A stretch of 64,000 nucleotides of DNA from Pedobacter psychrodurus. GTDB lineage: Bacteria; Bacteroidota; Bacteroidia; Sphingobacteriales; Sphingobacteriaceae. This document shows, in pieces, positions 25,852 through 36,006 of the stretch. A program made the position numbers and the translations under genes. The notes beneath the pieces are model-generated. The model did no database searches, had not been told where the DNA came from, and saw only the letters and a list, made by a program, of their open reading frames with translations. How positions within the stretch are numbered: position 1 is the first letter of the stretch; each line of letters starts with the position of its first letter. The DNA lies in assembly GCF_004331735.1 (NCBI RefSeq), contig NZ_SJSO01000003.1, forward strand, positions 310,001 through 374,000, read 5' to 3'.

Positions 25852-27171
25852 TTATTTTTTTGCGAGATAGTAAAGAACTATCCTCTGATTTGAATTAAGG
25901 TATTTTCTTGCCACATCACGAAGCTCATCCGGGCTGATCGCACGCACTACCGATGGAATTTCATTCAGCTGATTGGTGTTTTTATTATGCAGCATATATC
26001 CATTGGAAAGATTTTCTGCTATGCCTATCATTTTGGTATTTACACTTACAAATGAATTCTCAAAACTGCTACGTACCTTTTTTAGCTCTGAATCTGACAA
26101 CAATTCATTTTTTAGCAACTCAATTTCACTGTCCATATCTGCTAATAGCACATTTAATGACGTATTATTGTTTGGTGATGCATAGGTGAAAAAGGCGCCA
26201 CTGTCCTCGAGTGCATAATTAAACGCGGCTACTTGCAGTGCAGTCTTTTTTTCATCGACCATTTTTTTGTTCAGCCTTGAACTTCCCCCGCCTGAAAGAA
26301 TGGAGCTTATCATGCTTAGGGCAGCACTTTCTCTGCTGTTCATCCCAGGAACCCGATACGCTGTAAAAATCATTGGCATTTGAATATTGCCATCATAAAC
26401 AGTATCTATTTTCTGCTGTGTAAGGGCATTCATGTTCACGTTTATTTTAGGTTTTTCCGGCCCACGGGGAATCTCATCGAAATATTTAGCCACGAGCTTC
26501 GTCGTCCTTTCTATATCAAGATCACCTGTTATGGTCAGTACAGCATTGTTGGGCGGGTAGAAACGTTTAAAAAAATCGGTGAAGTCCTCTAGCTTGGCCG
26601 CATCCAGGTGGGCCATGGAGCCTATGGGCTGCCACTGGTAGGGGTGCCCTTGAAAAAGGTGACCAAAAATTCTTTCCGTTGCTTTACCATAGGGTTTGTT
26701 ATCGATCCGCTGACGCTTTTCCTCCTTCACCACCTCATTCTGGATTTTTACACCCGTCGCCTCTATCTTGGGATGTAACATCCTTTCACTTTCCAGCCAC
26801 AGTCCCAACTCGAGTTGGTTGGAAGGAAACACTTCGTAGTAAAAAGTTCTGTCCTGGGTAGTATTGGCATTGTTCTGTCCTCCACTACTGCTTACGATCT
26901 GCATGAATTCTCCCCGTGTCATATGTTCACTGCCCTCGAACAGCAGGTGCTCGAAAAAATGCGCCATTCCCGTTTTTTTTGTATCCTCATCTTTAGATCC
27001 TACATGGTACATTACGGATACCGCTACCACTGGTGCAGTTTTGTTCTGGTGCAGGATAACATGCAGACCATTTGAAAGGTCAAATTCTGTAAATTTTATC
27101 TCTTGAGCGAGACTGTTTAGACTAAATATTAGAAACAGTAATCCCAGGCTCAATGTATTTCTTGTGCTCAT
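25852..27171 (-). CDS. Catalytic M16-family zinc metallopeptidase
   Basis: The 439-residue protein has a signal peptide (cleavage near NSLAQ) and the inverted zinc motif HFFEH at residues 71-75, with the third ligand glutamate in the NEVVKEEKR segment (about 146-151). The second half has the FRKDRPLK-like clamshell partner domain. It cleaves peptides in the periplasm, acting with the zinc-less subunit encoded next. The context (SusC, SusD, two thioredoxins) suggests that the substrate is a peptide brought in through the SusC channel. Lengths are typical for bacterial two-chain M16 enzymes. Confidence 0.93.
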   Translation of the reverse strand: MSTRNTLSLGLLFLIFSLNSLAQEIKFTEFDLSNGLHVILHQNKTAPVVAVSVMYHVGSKDEDTKKTGMAHFFEHLLFEGSEHMTRGEFMQIVSSSGGQNNANTTQDRTFYYEVFPSNQLELGLWLESERMLHPKIEATGVKIQNEVVKEEKRQRIDNKPYGKATERIFGHLFQGHPYQWQPIGSMAHLDAAKLEDFTDFFKRFYPPNNAVLTITGDLDIERTTKLVAKYFDEIPRGPEKPKINVNMNALTQQKIDTVYDGNIQMPMIFTAYRVPGMNSRESAALSMISSILSGGGSSRLNKKMVDEKKTALQVAAFNYALEDSGAFFTYASPNNNTSLNVLLADMDSEIELLKNELLSDSELKKVRSSFENSFVSVNTKMIGIAENLSNGYMLHNKNTNQLNEIPSVVRAISPDELRDVARKYLNSNQRIVLYYLAKK

Positions 27172-27196
27172 ATCTTTTTAAGTTCAATCTGAATAT

Positions 27197-28309
27197 TTAT
27201 TTTGAGTTGCCTATCGAGTGCTCAAGGGCCAGCTCCAAGGTCTCACCACGCAAGTCCGTGGCAATGATTTTACCATCGGGACCCACAAGGAAATTTGCAG
27301 GTATGGAGGTAACCCCGTACAATTTGCCCGCGTCATTGTCTCCACCCTTTAGATCGCTCACCTGCAGCCATGGCAGGCCGTCTTCCTTGACTGCAGATAA
27401 CCATGCAGACCTGCTGGCGTCAAGAGATACCCCCACGATAGTGAAATTCTTGTCCTTAAACTTATTATACGCCTTTAACACATTTGGATTTTCTGCACGG
27501 CATGGTTTGCACCAACTGGCCCAAAAATCAATAAATACAAATTTGCCCCTGTAGGAAGATAAGTTAAAGACCTTGCCGCTGCTATCGGGTTGGGCAAAGT
27601 TCACTGCCTGCGTGCCGGCTTGGCGACGCAGCCTCGCATTTATTGCCTCCCTTGCTTTCAGGGCGGCTGGATAGGCTCCAGCTGGTGTCTTCTCTATTTT
27701 AGCCATCAGCTCCTGGACATTTTTTATCGGATAGGTACTGACAAGACTATTTATGAAGGCTACTGCAGTAGAACTATTGGGATAGGTGTTGATAATCTTT
27801 AAGTAAATTTTGGTTATAGAGTCCCGGAGCAATCCCATTGATCCCTTGGCAAGGGACGAAACTTTGGCGGTATCTTTTTCAATCTGAGCCTGTTTCATTA
27901 AATTTTGTAACTGGCTCGTATAGGAATAAAATTTCAGCTTTTCTGCCTGATATGCCTCATAAATTCGTTGTTCTTCGGTCATGGTTGCTTTGGAACGTGA
28001 AAATTTATCAATATCCCCGGTGATCACGATTGTTTTATTTTCTAAAATAAACCCATATGGTTCCTTGTTTCCTGTAATTGATAGCAAAACAGGTTGTGGC
28101 TCCAGAACCGAACCCTTGAAACTAAAATTACCGTCTCCATCTGCTATTGTACTGTCGCGAAGCGGAGCGTATAAATCCCTTCCATTAAGATAAATCTTTA
28201 GATTGGCGGCAGCTTTCGCCTGTCCGCTGATCAGATAATTCTGGGCATGTGTATTCCTTGCGATTAGCCCAAACAGGGCGATCAAGGCACAAATGATATA
28301 TTTTCTCAT
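27197..28309 (-). CDS. TlpA-like thioredoxin with DUF4369 domain
   Basis: The 370-residue protein has a signal peptide (near NTHAQ), an N-terminal DUF4369 beta-domain (about 27-105), a helical linker and a C-terminal TlpA/AhpC-type thioredoxin domain with WASWCKPC (Cys267, Cys270). A cis-proline segment SIPANFLV follows. It is a periplasmic disulfide reductase. It lies 25 bases before the catalytic M16 gene and 54 bases after a paralog of exactly the same length. The charge and sequence of the DUF4369 parts differ, so the two may have different partners. Confidence 0.92.
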   Translation of the reverse strand: MRKYIICALIALFGLIARNTHAQNYLISGQAKAAANLKIYLNGRDLYAPLRDSTIADGDGNFSFKGSVLEPQPVLLSITGNKEPYGFILENKTIVITGDIDKFSRSKATMTEEQRIYEAYQAEKLKFYSYTSQLQNLMKQAQIEKDTAKVSSLAKGSMGLLRDSITKIYLKIINTYPNSSTAVAFINSLVSTYPIKNVQELMAKIEKTPAGAYPAALKAREAINARLRRQAGTQAVNFAQPDSSGKVFNLSSYRGKFVFIDFWASWCKPCRAENPNVLKAYNKFKDKNFTIVGVSLDASRSAWLSAVKEDGLPWLQVSDLKGGDNDAGKLYGVTSIPANFLVGPDGKIIATDLRGETLELALEHSIGNSK

Positions 28310-28363
28310 TTTATTTGATTTGAGGGAGGCCGAATAAGCTTCCCGGTTGCATTCATGATTAGA

Positions 28364-29476
28364 TTATTTTGATTTCTTGCCCAGCACTTCATCAAGCACG
28401 TTTTGCAGATGCTCTCCCTTTAGGTTTATGGCGATGACTCTTCCATCCGGGTCGATTAAAAAATTGCTTGGGATCGCCGATACGGCATATCGCTTGGATG
28501 CGGCATTTGCTTTTTTAAGGTCACTTACCTGTAACCATGGAAGCTTGTCTTCTTCTACCGCTTTGAGCCATTTATCCCTATCTACATCGATGGATACCGA
28601 AAGCACCGTAAAATTACTTTCTTTGTGTTTTTGGTACGCTTTCAACACATTCGGGTTCTCAGCCCTGCACGGTGCACACCAGCTCGCCCAGAAATCTAGC
28701 AGTACATATTTTCCCCGAAATTCCGAAAATGGAACTTCTTTTCCGGTTACATCGGGCTGGCTGAAATCAGGTGCCTTAGCGCCTATGGACACACTTAATC
28801 GCAAATCGATTACTTCGCGATATTTTACAGCATGCGGATATTTTCCGACTGGGAAAGCCTCAACCAGGCGCATAAGACTATCCTGGAGTTTTACTGGTAA
28901 ATTGCCTGCAAGGATACTACGCATAGCATGTACCGATACCCCGCTCGACGGGAATTGCTTAATGAAATCGACCTCCCTGCTCAGTAATGAATCTCGCCAA
29001 ATCTCCGTTGTAGCAAGAATATAAGCGTACGCGCCTACTGAATCCTTTTTTTTGAGGTTATAATGGATTGGGCGTTGCATATCGACCATTAACTTATTCA
29101 TCTCATTACCTAAAATTCTGTACTTGTTGAATAATGCCTGCTCCTTGCCACCTTTTATTTCGGTATTTTTCGCGTCATTAAAATCTCCTTTGAACGCATA
29201 ATCGGTATTTTCCAGAAAAAGCTCGTAACTTTTTCCCCGAGATTCCTTGAATGTCAGATAGACGACCTGCGGCTCGGAGATTTTTCCTTTAAGCGTAAAA
29301 TTACCCAGTGCATCGATCTTTCCACTGTCAATCACTTTCCGATCCGCGTATTCTAGGTAGATTTTAGTGTTTTTTAGATTCTTCAGGTTTCCATAAATGG
29401 AAAAAGACTGATTTTTTTGCTGTCCCTTTACGTTTAGGGCAAAAAGGGAGATTAATATTATGATGAAGTATTTCAT
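28364..29476 (-). CDS. TlpA-like thioredoxin with DUF4369 domain (paralog)
   Basis: The 370-residue protein has the same architecture as the next gene: a signal peptide (near VKGQ), DUF4369 (about 24-100), a linker and a thioredoxin domain with WASWCAPC at Cys267 and Cys270 and SAIPSNFLI later. It is 11 bases from the SusD gene, so it belongs to the uptake operon. Two reductases beside two peptidases suggest that disulfides are reduced before the imported molecule is cut. This is inference from the gene order. Confidence 0.92.
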   Translation of the reverse strand: MKYFIIILISLFALNVKGQQKNQSFSIYGNLKNLKNTKIYLEYADRKVIDSGKIDALGNFTLKGKISEPQVVYLTFKESRGKSYELFLENTDYAFKGDFNDAKNTEIKGGKEQALFNKYRILGNEMNKLMVDMQRPIHYNLKKKDSVGAYAYILATTEIWRDSLLSREVDFIKQFPSSGVSVHAMRSILAGNLPVKLQDSLMRLVEAFPVGKYPHAVKYREVIDLRLSVSIGAKAPDFSQPDVTGKEVPFSEFRGKYVLLDFWASWCAPCRAENPNVLKAYQKHKESNFTVLSVSIDVDRDKWLKAVEEDKLPWLQVSDLKKANAASKRYAVSAIPSNFLIDPDGRVIAINLKGEHLQNVLDEVLGKKSK

Positions 29477-29487
29477 ATTAGTTTCTT

Positions 29488-30915
29488 TTAATTGTACCCA
29501 GGATTTTGTATGAGGCTTGGATTAGCGATGATATCGGATGTCGGGATTGGGAAAAGCTGTTTGTAAGAAGCCCATTGGCTTCCCTTGGTTGGCGCAATAC
29601 TCGTCATGACCTCATCAAGCTTACCGGTCCGTTTCAGATCAAACCACCGGTGTCCCTGTTCGCAGAACAGTTCTGTTTGACGCTCCTTTAGGATCGCCTC
29701 AAAGATCGCGTTCTGACTGGAGGCGGTCGTGTTGCTGAGACCCGCTCTAGATCTGATCGTATTTACATCGGCCAGCGCACCGCTTAGGTTATTTTGCTGC
29801 AGCCTTGCTTCTGCCCTGATGAGGTACTGTTCGCCCAGGCGAAGCAAACTCAGGTATTCTGGTTTCGAAATTGCTGATGCAGCGGTATTCGCCTTGTATT
29901 TATAAGGAAATTGATAAGGAACGCCTCCGATGGTGACATTTCCGACCCAATTCACGCGCCTTTGATCATTGACCTCGAATGCCTGGATGAGCTGATTGCT
30001 CATGGCGATCGGAAAAGAGGATGTGCCCACGGATGTACTTAATACAAACAATCTGGCTTCAGGCAGCGAATAATTTATAGCCGAAACTGCTTCCATTTGG
30101 AAAATCGATTCTCTGGAGTTCTTTTGAAATACCTGAGCTGGACTAACCAGCGAAAACATACCCGCATTATTGATTACAGCGGAAGATTCGATATCTGCTT
30201 CTGCCCACCTTCGGTTATAAAGATAAACGCGCGACAATAGCGCAGACGCAGCCCAGAATGTTGGTCTCACCCTTTCGGAGCTGCCAACCGGGTAGGCTGT
30301 CATCGCATCGCCTTTTAAAAAGTCCCTGCTCAGTTTCGACTTTGCATCAGTCAGATCAGTGATCATCTGTGCATATACTGCACTTACATCTGCTCTTGGG
30401 GCAGTAGCGTTTACGCGGTAATCAGGGCTAGTTAGCAGGGGCACACCACCATAAGTATTGACCAGATAAAAGTAGCAGAAAGCCCTCATGAACTTTGCCT
30501 CACCTATAAGTTGCTGCTTTAAGCCCGAATTTATGGTGTTACTTTCCTCTAGCCCTTCAATAGCAGCGTTACAGTGATAGATAAGTGTATATGTACTGCT
30601 CCAGTACAGTTCATTAACAGGAAGGATCTCATTTCTGTAAAGGTTGGAATAAATTGAGGTAGGGCTGATGAAAAAACTCTTCATCTCATCACCGGCCGTT
30701 GATAGGTAAGTGGTAGAGTTAGGCGAAAATACAGTTGCCGATTCCATGATTCTGATGTACAGTCCATTAAGTACCGAAGTGGCAGATGTATTGGTTGAAT
30801 AGGCGGTTGAATAGTTTAGCCGATCGTCTGGAGGATCCAGCTGTACGAATTTTTTACATGCAACAAATCCGAAAATAAGTAGCATAGTGGTCGATATTGA
30901 CAAATAACGTTTCAT
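29488..30915 (-). CDS. SusD/RagB-family outer-membrane lipoprotein
   Basis: The 475-residue protein has a lipoprotein signal ending FGFVACKKF (lipidated Cys20) and the SusD fold: LDPPDDRLNYSTAYST, the TPR-like helices with KFMRAFCYFYLVNTYGGVPL, and the C-terminal ADVNTIRSRAGL and RQTELFCEQGHRWFDLKRTGKLDE blocks. It is the surface lid of the adjacent SusC channel and binds the substrate. The gap to the SusC gene is 10 bases. SusD proteins next to M16 and TlpA genes are probably not specific for glycans. Confidence 0.95.
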   Translation of the reverse strand: MKRYLSISTTMLLIFGFVACKKFVQLDPPDDRLNYSTAYSTNTSATSVLNGLYIRIMESATVFSPNSTTYLSTAGDEMKSFFISPTSIYSNLYRNEILPVNELYWSSTYTLIYHCNAAIEGLEESNTINSGLKQQLIGEAKFMRAFCYFYLVNTYGGVPLLTSPDYRVNATAPRADVSAVYAQMITDLTDAKSKLSRDFLKGDAMTAYPVGSSERVRPTFWAASALLSRVYLYNRRWAEADIESSAVINNAGMFSLVSPAQVFQKNSRESIFQMEAVSAINYSLPEARLFVLSTSVGTSSFPIAMSNQLIQAFEVNDQRRVNWVGNVTIGGVPYQFPYKYKANTAASAISKPEYLSLLRLGEQYLIRAEARLQQNNLSGALADVNTIRSRAGLSNTTASSQNAIFEAILKERQTELFCEQGHRWFDLKRTGKLDEVMTSIAPTKGSQWASYKQLFPIPTSDIIANPSLIQNPGYN

Positions 30916-30925
30916 GATGTTTGAT

Positions 30926-33900
30926 CTAAAGTGTGAATTGTAAACCTAAAACGATTACTCTCAAAGGAGGAAGGGTAGATAACTCTTGTGTTTCAGGATC
31001 CCTTCCCTGGTAAGGCGTTATGGTGAATAGATTTTGGCCGGAAACATTTATGCTCGAGTTTTTTAACTTTAACCGTTCTTTCAACCTCGCTGGTAACTGA
31101 TAGGATAGAGAGATGTTTTTTAAACGGATATAGGAAGCATCCACATAGACTGCGTCGCTGGATATCCAACTGGAGTATGCTTGGCGGCCTGCCGTAGATT
31201 GTGAAAAGCGTTGATATTTGGCCTGGTCACCGGGCTTTTGCCACCTGTCCAGAAACTGTACCGGTACGTTGCTCACTGCACTGCTGGATGAGCCAACATC
31301 AGAAGAGAACAAGCCTGGCAGATTCTGTACAATGCTCAATCTTCCGGTTTGTTTGACAAACTGCAGCAGCACATCGAGCTGGAAATTCTTATATTGGAAA
31401 GTGTTGTTGAAACCACCGAAAAATTTTGGAAGTGTGTTCATCCACCTGGACTCATAGGTAGGGTTGGTAAGACTCACAAAATCTCCAGCGGTAGAGCCTG
31501 ATCCGCCATCCTTTTTCAATACAGTGTACAATCCCGTCATCGGATCTATTCCAGTCGATATCCAGGCTAACTGCCTTCCGGTTACCGGCTGGCCGATTTC
31601 CAGTGAACTGGCGTAACTAGAAGTAGCTAGATTTTCAAATTTTATAAGTTTATTTCTATTAATGGAGATGTTGAAAGATGAGCTCCATCGAAAATTCCTT
31701 AAAATCAGGTTCTGGGTATTGAGTATCGCCTCCCATCCTGAGTTCTCCACAGTTGCCGGAAAATTATAATTGTTTATAGCCGAAAACCCGGTTATTGCTG
31801 GTAGTCTGTAGCTCAACAGCTGATTAGAACTGGTATTTCTGTAATATGACCCGGAAAACCCGATCCTATCTTTTAAGAAATTCAGATCCAGACCAAACTC
31901 TAGCTTTGCATTCTTTTCCCATGAAACATCCGGATTAGCAAGTCCTGAAGGCACGAACCCTGTCAATCCTTGGTAGGTATTTGTCCTTCTGGTGTACAGG
32001 TCATAAAAGGCATAGTTGGCGATACCATCGTTACCGGTAACCCCATAGCTTGCGCGCAGTTTTCCCAATGTCAAAAAAGTCAGGTTGTTGCGCACAAAAT
32101 TCTCAGAAGAGAATATCCAGGCAGCTCCTACAGAATAAAAATTCCCGAACTGGTTGCCCGGGCCAAACTTGGATGATCCATCACGTCTACCGGTCAGATT
32201 CAGGACATATTTTTCAGCAAGGTTTGCATTGAAACGCGCATAGACTGCATTGTAATTGTATTGAAAGGAGCCACCATCGGCAATGGTTATTGTACCTGCG
32301 TTAGCAATGTTTCCGATGAGCTGATCACTGACATAATTTGACCCAGCAACATAGTTTCCTTGATTGTCCGATTCCTGAAACGAGGTTCCCAGTAACGCCG
32401 ATAGCGATAGTTTGTTTATTCTGTAATCATAACTCAGTTGAGGTTCAACGATCCAGGTTTTCTGACGGTTTTTGGTGGCAACGTGATTTGTTGGCGGAGC
32501 CAGCGAAAGATATAGCGGAGAATAACTGGCCGAGGGTAGGAGGGTTTTGATATCCGCAATAAGGTCTGTATAACCGAGGTTTGCTGAGGCTGTAAGTCCT
32601 TTGGCTATTTTATAGCTCGGACGTAGACTGATAATGGTGTTATTGGTCTTATTATTATAGGTACGAAGCATATAGGCGTAAGGGTTGCTATCATTGTCCG
32701 ACGCAGTTCCTCCAAAATTCAGTGTCCCATCATCATTAAAAGATTTAGGTGCATTTGGCACTCTTAGGGTATAGCGGGTAAGATCGCTCTGCGCATTTAA
32801 GTTATAATCGTTCAGTAAATTCGCGGAAAAATCCAGCTTAAGCTTCCTGTTGGAAGAATAAGCGGTTACATTGAAATTCAGTGCAGCCTTTTTATTATCA
32901 AAACCACCCGGATAAAGTGCTCCTTGACGGTTAAATGTACCCCTGATACCGTACTGGATAGATTCACTACCACCTGAGACAGACATGTTCAGATTGGTGT
33001 AGGATGCTGATCCACCAATTAATTCTTTTTGCCAATCGGTATATCTTTCTGTATCCCATGTACCATTCACGTCAAAGTTGGCATCGTTGGGCGTGGTGAG
33101 AATACTGGGAACTGCAAGCCCGTCGTTTTTAAATGCTTCCCGGCGCATCTGAAGATATTGCTGGGTATTCATCAGCTCCAATGGCTGGGGTGCCTGCATC
33201 AGGCCCTGGCTCAAATTCGCACTGAAGCTCAGCTTGCCAGGTGTTCCTTTTTTTGTAGTGATCAATATTACGCCATTTCCCCCTCTCGACCCGTAGATGG
33301 CTGTAGCATCTGCATCTTTTAAGACGTCGATACTGGCAATGTCGTTTGGGTTTATATAGTTCAGCGGATTTCCCTGAGGGCTGGCTGCATTTACTCCCGA
33401 ACCTCCATTGTTGCCAAGTACATCCAGTAACAGGACGGATTGGTAGGGAATCCCGTCTATTACGTACAAGGGGTTGTTGCTTACTGCTTGGTTTAAAGAT
33501 GACCTTCCTCTAATGATTACATTTACAGGGGAGTTTGCAACACCGCTGACCTGGGTAATCTGTAATCCTGGTACTCGTCCCTGTAGTGCCAATAGGGGAT
33601 TGGTTACAGGCTGTTTTTCGATATCCTTGGCAGTTATGCGTATGCTGTTTCCCGTAGCGAGCCGCTGCGACTCCGTGTAGTAACCTTTGTTGACTACCAA
33701 CTCATCCAGTTCCTTTGCAATTGTGTTCAGTCTGACTGTCAGGTTGGGCGTAGCCATAATCTTGATGGTTTTATATCCAACATAACTTATCTCCAGGTAA
33801 GCATCCACATCAACATCTGAAAGAACAAAATTACCCTGCCCGTCTGAGACAACGCTCCTGTTGGTACCTATAATCCTCACTGACGCCCCTGGCAATGCAA

Positions 33901-34336
33901 TACCGTTCTCATCAAGCACCCGTCCTCGGATATCTATGGATTGAAGTGCATCTGTGAGTCGGGTGAGCAATGTTTTCTTTCGCTCTTTTATAAATATGGT
34001 TCTGTCATCAATAGTGAAGGTCAGTCCCTGTGGATCAAGGAATTTAGCCAACGCTTCCTCCAGAGGCATTTCTGTAATAGAAAGAGATACAGGCTTTTTA
34101 GCTTCTAGCAGGACTTTATCATATAGAAAGTCGTACCCTGTCTGATTATGAATATCTCTAAAGATTTTCTCCAAATAAGTGTTTTTCTGATTTAGAGTGA
34201 CCTTTTGTGCGAGGCTGGCCGCACTCACATGCAAAAAGGTAGCCATTAAAATAACGGTAGTTAGTCGCATAATGAGGCATATTTTATTGATATGCCGATT
34301 GGGCATACCAATTTTCATAGTATATTTTTTATACAT
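30926..34336 (-). CDS. SusC/RagA-family TonB-dependent channel with STN signalling domain
   Basis: The 1136-residue protein has an N-terminal signal (to about residue 43, ASLAQ), an STN domain (about 45-115) that receives or sends a signal across the periplasm, a carboxypeptidase-regulatory-like beta domain (about 134-210), the plug (about 230-340, RVPGLQITQVSG and DADATAIYGSRGGNGVILIT), and a 22-stranded barrel. It forms the TonB-dependent importer with the SusD lid. The STN domain and the FecR/sigma genes upstream show transenvelope regulation: ligand binding should relieve the anti-sigma and switch on this operon. An alternative start at residue 7 (Met) is possible. Confidence 0.95.
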   Translation of the reverse strand: MYKKYTMKIGMPNRHINKICLIMRLTTVILMATFLHVSAASLAQKVTLNQKNTYLEKIFRDIHNQTGYDFLYDKVLLEAKKPVSLSITEMPLEEALAKFLDPQGLTFTIDDRTIFIKERKKTLLTRLTDALQSIDIRGRVLDENGIALPGASVRIIGTNRSVVSDGQGNFVLSDVDVDAYLEISYVGYKTIKIMATPNLTVRLNTIAKELDELVVNKGYYTESQRLATGNSIRITAKDIEKQPVTNPLLALQGRVPGLQITQVSGVANSPVNVIIRGRSSLNQAVSNNPLYVIDGIPYQSVLLLDVLGNNGGSGVNAASPQGNPLNYINPNDIASIDVLKDADATAIYGSRGGNGVILITTKKGTPGKLSFSANLSQGLMQAPQPLELMNTQQYLQMRREAFKNDGLAVPSILTTPNDANFDVNGTWDTERYTDWQKELIGGSASYTNLNMSVSGGSESIQYGIRGTFNRQGALYPGGFDNKKAALNFNVTAYSSNRKLKLDFSANLLNDYNLNAQSDLTRYTLRVPNAPKSFNDDGTLNFGGTASDNDSNPYAYMLRTYNNKTNNTIISLRPSYKIAKGLTASANLGYTDLIADIKTLLPSASYSPLYLSLAPPTNHVATKNRQKTWIVEPQLSYDYRINKLSLSALLGTSFQESDNQGNYVAGSNYVSDQLIGNIANAGTITIADGGSFQYNYNAVYARFNANLAEKYVLNLTGRRDGSSKFGPGNQFGNFYSVGAAWIFSSENFVRNNLTFLTLGKLRASYGVTGNDGIANYAFYDLYTRRTNTYQGLTGFVPSGLANPDVSWEKNAKLEFGLDLNFLKDRIGFSGSYYRNTSSNQLLSYRLPAITGFSAINNYNFPATVENSGWEAILNTQNLILRNFRWSSSFNISINRNKLIKFENLATSSYASSLEIGQPVTGRQLAWISTGIDPMTGLYTVLKKDGGSGSTAGDFVSLTNPTYESRWMNTLPKFFGGFNNTFQYKNFQLDVLLQFVKQTGRLSIVQNLPGLFSSDVGSSSSAVSNVPVQFLDRWQKPGDQAKYQRFSQSTAGRQAYSSWISSDAVYVDASYIRLKNISLSYQLPARLKERLKLKNSSINVSGQNLFTITPYQGRDPETQELSTLPPLRVIVLGLQFTL

Positions 34337-34428
34337 TTGTTTAGTCTGGTTTAGCAGTAACCTTTATGGTTCGAAGCTTTGGGCTACTGCAGTTGGAAGT
34401 TGATTTCGATCACCGATGCCAGGCACCG

Positions 34429-34457
34429 ACCAGTCCCGATCTTGATCGGGCGCTGGT
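34429..34457. other. Stable hairpin in the FecR-SusC spacer
   Basis: The stem ACCAG-CCCGATC / GATCGGG-CTGGT encloses a very small loop. A T8 run follows on the plus strand only. On the minus-strand transcript it is an RNA hairpin in the 200-base leader between the FecR stop and the SusC start, without a U-run downstream. It may protect or process the mRNA; it would only terminate plus-strand (antisense) transcripts. Confidence 0.65.
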
Positions 34458-34537
34458 TTTTTTTGTCCTAGCTATTCTGTCGTAGGTATTTTTTCATTTG
34501 TGTGGTTGGATTAAGTTAAAACATGTTTGGTTAGCTA

Positions 34538-35692
34538 TTATTTTCGTACATAAAGTTTTTTTCCGGAAAGTCTGAAATGGACATTCCCTGTGTTTTCAAG
34601 TAATCTTATGACTGCTGAAAGTTTTCTGGTCCTTGATAAAAATCCGCCGAGCCGAAGCTCATGGGGCGCATCCTCCTCATAGATGATCTCTAGGTCGTAC
34701 CATCTGGCGATCTTGCGCATATTGGTTCGGAAATCATCATCTTTGAACAAAAATTCGTTATTTTTCCAAGCTACTATCTCTTCAGTATCGATCGGCCTTA
34801 TAGTCAGTTCACCATTTTTTAGCACACCCTGTTCACCAGGACTGAGCAATATGCTCTTATGGTCCGTTATGAGTTTGATACTTCCCTCCAGAAGTGTCGT
34901 TTTTGCTACAGGTTCCTCAGGATAGGAATTGATGTTGAAGTGAGTGCCTAACACCTCAATTTGCTCAGCACCGGTATTAACAATAAACGGATGCATCTTA
35001 TCTTTTGCAATTTCAAAATAGCCTTCCCCGGAGAACTCCACGGTACGTTTTTTAAGACCTGCAAAGGACGCCGGAAATTTTATGGAGGAGGCCGCATTTA
35101 AATAAACAAGCGATCCATCTGGTAACCGAATGGTTGTTTGCTCTCCCTTTGAGGTCTCCAGCATATTATATCCTAGCGCACTTTTGTTTGCTCCTGAATA
35201 TTGATAAAAAATCTGACCGTCTGACATTTTAGTAATTATAACCCCTGATTGATCAGCAATTTTTCCAGTTTGGACCTCACCAATACTGATCTTTCGTCCG
35301 TCGGCCAAGGTTAGCGTAGCAGATGCGCGTCCAGGGGCAATATCATTCTCAGCGGTAATCTCCCCGTTATGTCTCTCCCGACCGGCAAAATATATCAATG
35401 CTGAACCAAAACCTATTATCACCGCTGCCGCGATGCCGATCCTTGGCCAAAGCCGATGAAGACTTCTTCTGGGCTGGACCGAGTGGAAATCCAGTCTGCT
35501 TACGATGCCTTCAAGTAGTTTTTTCTTAAGCTGCTCAGCGCTATCCAGTTCACTGTTTGACAGATCCAGTTCTTTCTGGTTCTGGAGATCATACCATGCC
35601 TCAAAATCAACCCTCTCCTCAGCATTCAATGTTCCTTGCCGATAACGGTGTGCCAGCCGCTCTATATATTCCGATGTAAACTTGTCTTGCAT
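34538..35692 (-). CDS. FecR-type anti-sigma factor
   Basis: The 384-residue protein has a cytoplasmic N-terminal part (1-82, with RYRQGTLNAEERVDFEAWYD), one membrane segment (about 84-103), a periplasmic FecR domain (about 175-275, with LPDGSLVYLNAASSIKFP and VEFSGEGYFEIA), and a C-terminal DUF4974 domain (about 315-384). It holds the ECF sigma factor encoded upstream and senses the STN domain of SusC. The spacer to the sigma gene is 314 bases, longer than in a tight operon, so the sigma gene may have its own promoter. Confidence 0.95.
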   Translation of the reverse strand: MQDKFTSEYIERLAHRYRQGTLNAEERVDFEAWYDLQNQKELDLSNSELDSAEQLKKKLLEGIVSRLDFHSVQPRRSLHRLWPRIGIAAAVIIGFGSALIYFAGRERHNGEITAENDIAPGRASATLTLADGRKISIGEVQTGKIADQSGVIITKMSDGQIFYQYSGANKSALGYNMLETSKGEQTTIRLPDGSLVYLNAASSIKFPASFAGLKKRTVEFSGEGYFEIAKDKMHPFIVNTGAEQIEVLGTHFNINSYPEEPVAKTTLLEGSIKLITDHKSILLSPGEQGVLKNGELTIRPIDTEEIVAWKNNEFLFKDDDFRTNMRKIARWYDLEIIYEEDAPHELRLGGFLSRTRKLSAVIRLLENTGNVHFRLSGKKLYVRK

Positions 35693-36006
35693 AATTTACT
35701 GTTTAGCCTAATAGTCAGATAATTTTAAACTATGCCTAGTCAGGAAAGAAATATTTTTTTTAATAAGGGTTTTTAAAGAAATAGCTGGGATTCGTTGACA
35801 TGGCAAGCAATGAGCATTTTTTGCAGATAACGTGCCCAGTGATTGGAATAAGCGCCAAAAATAACATGTATCAATAAACCAAGTGGCTGATACCAATAAT
35901 TTGAAAAGTGCACATCACCACTTGATTAAATAGTAATTCCATTGGTGATAAAGCAATAGTTCCACAAGGATATTCCAGAAAAGGATAAGCAAAGTAAGGC
36001 AGTAAG
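35693..36006. other. Spacer between sigma and FecR genes
   Basis: These 314 AT-rich bases contain no gene and no clear terminator. A promoter for the FecR-SusCD-TlpA-M16 transcript is expected here, but I cannot place it. Confidence 0.45.
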
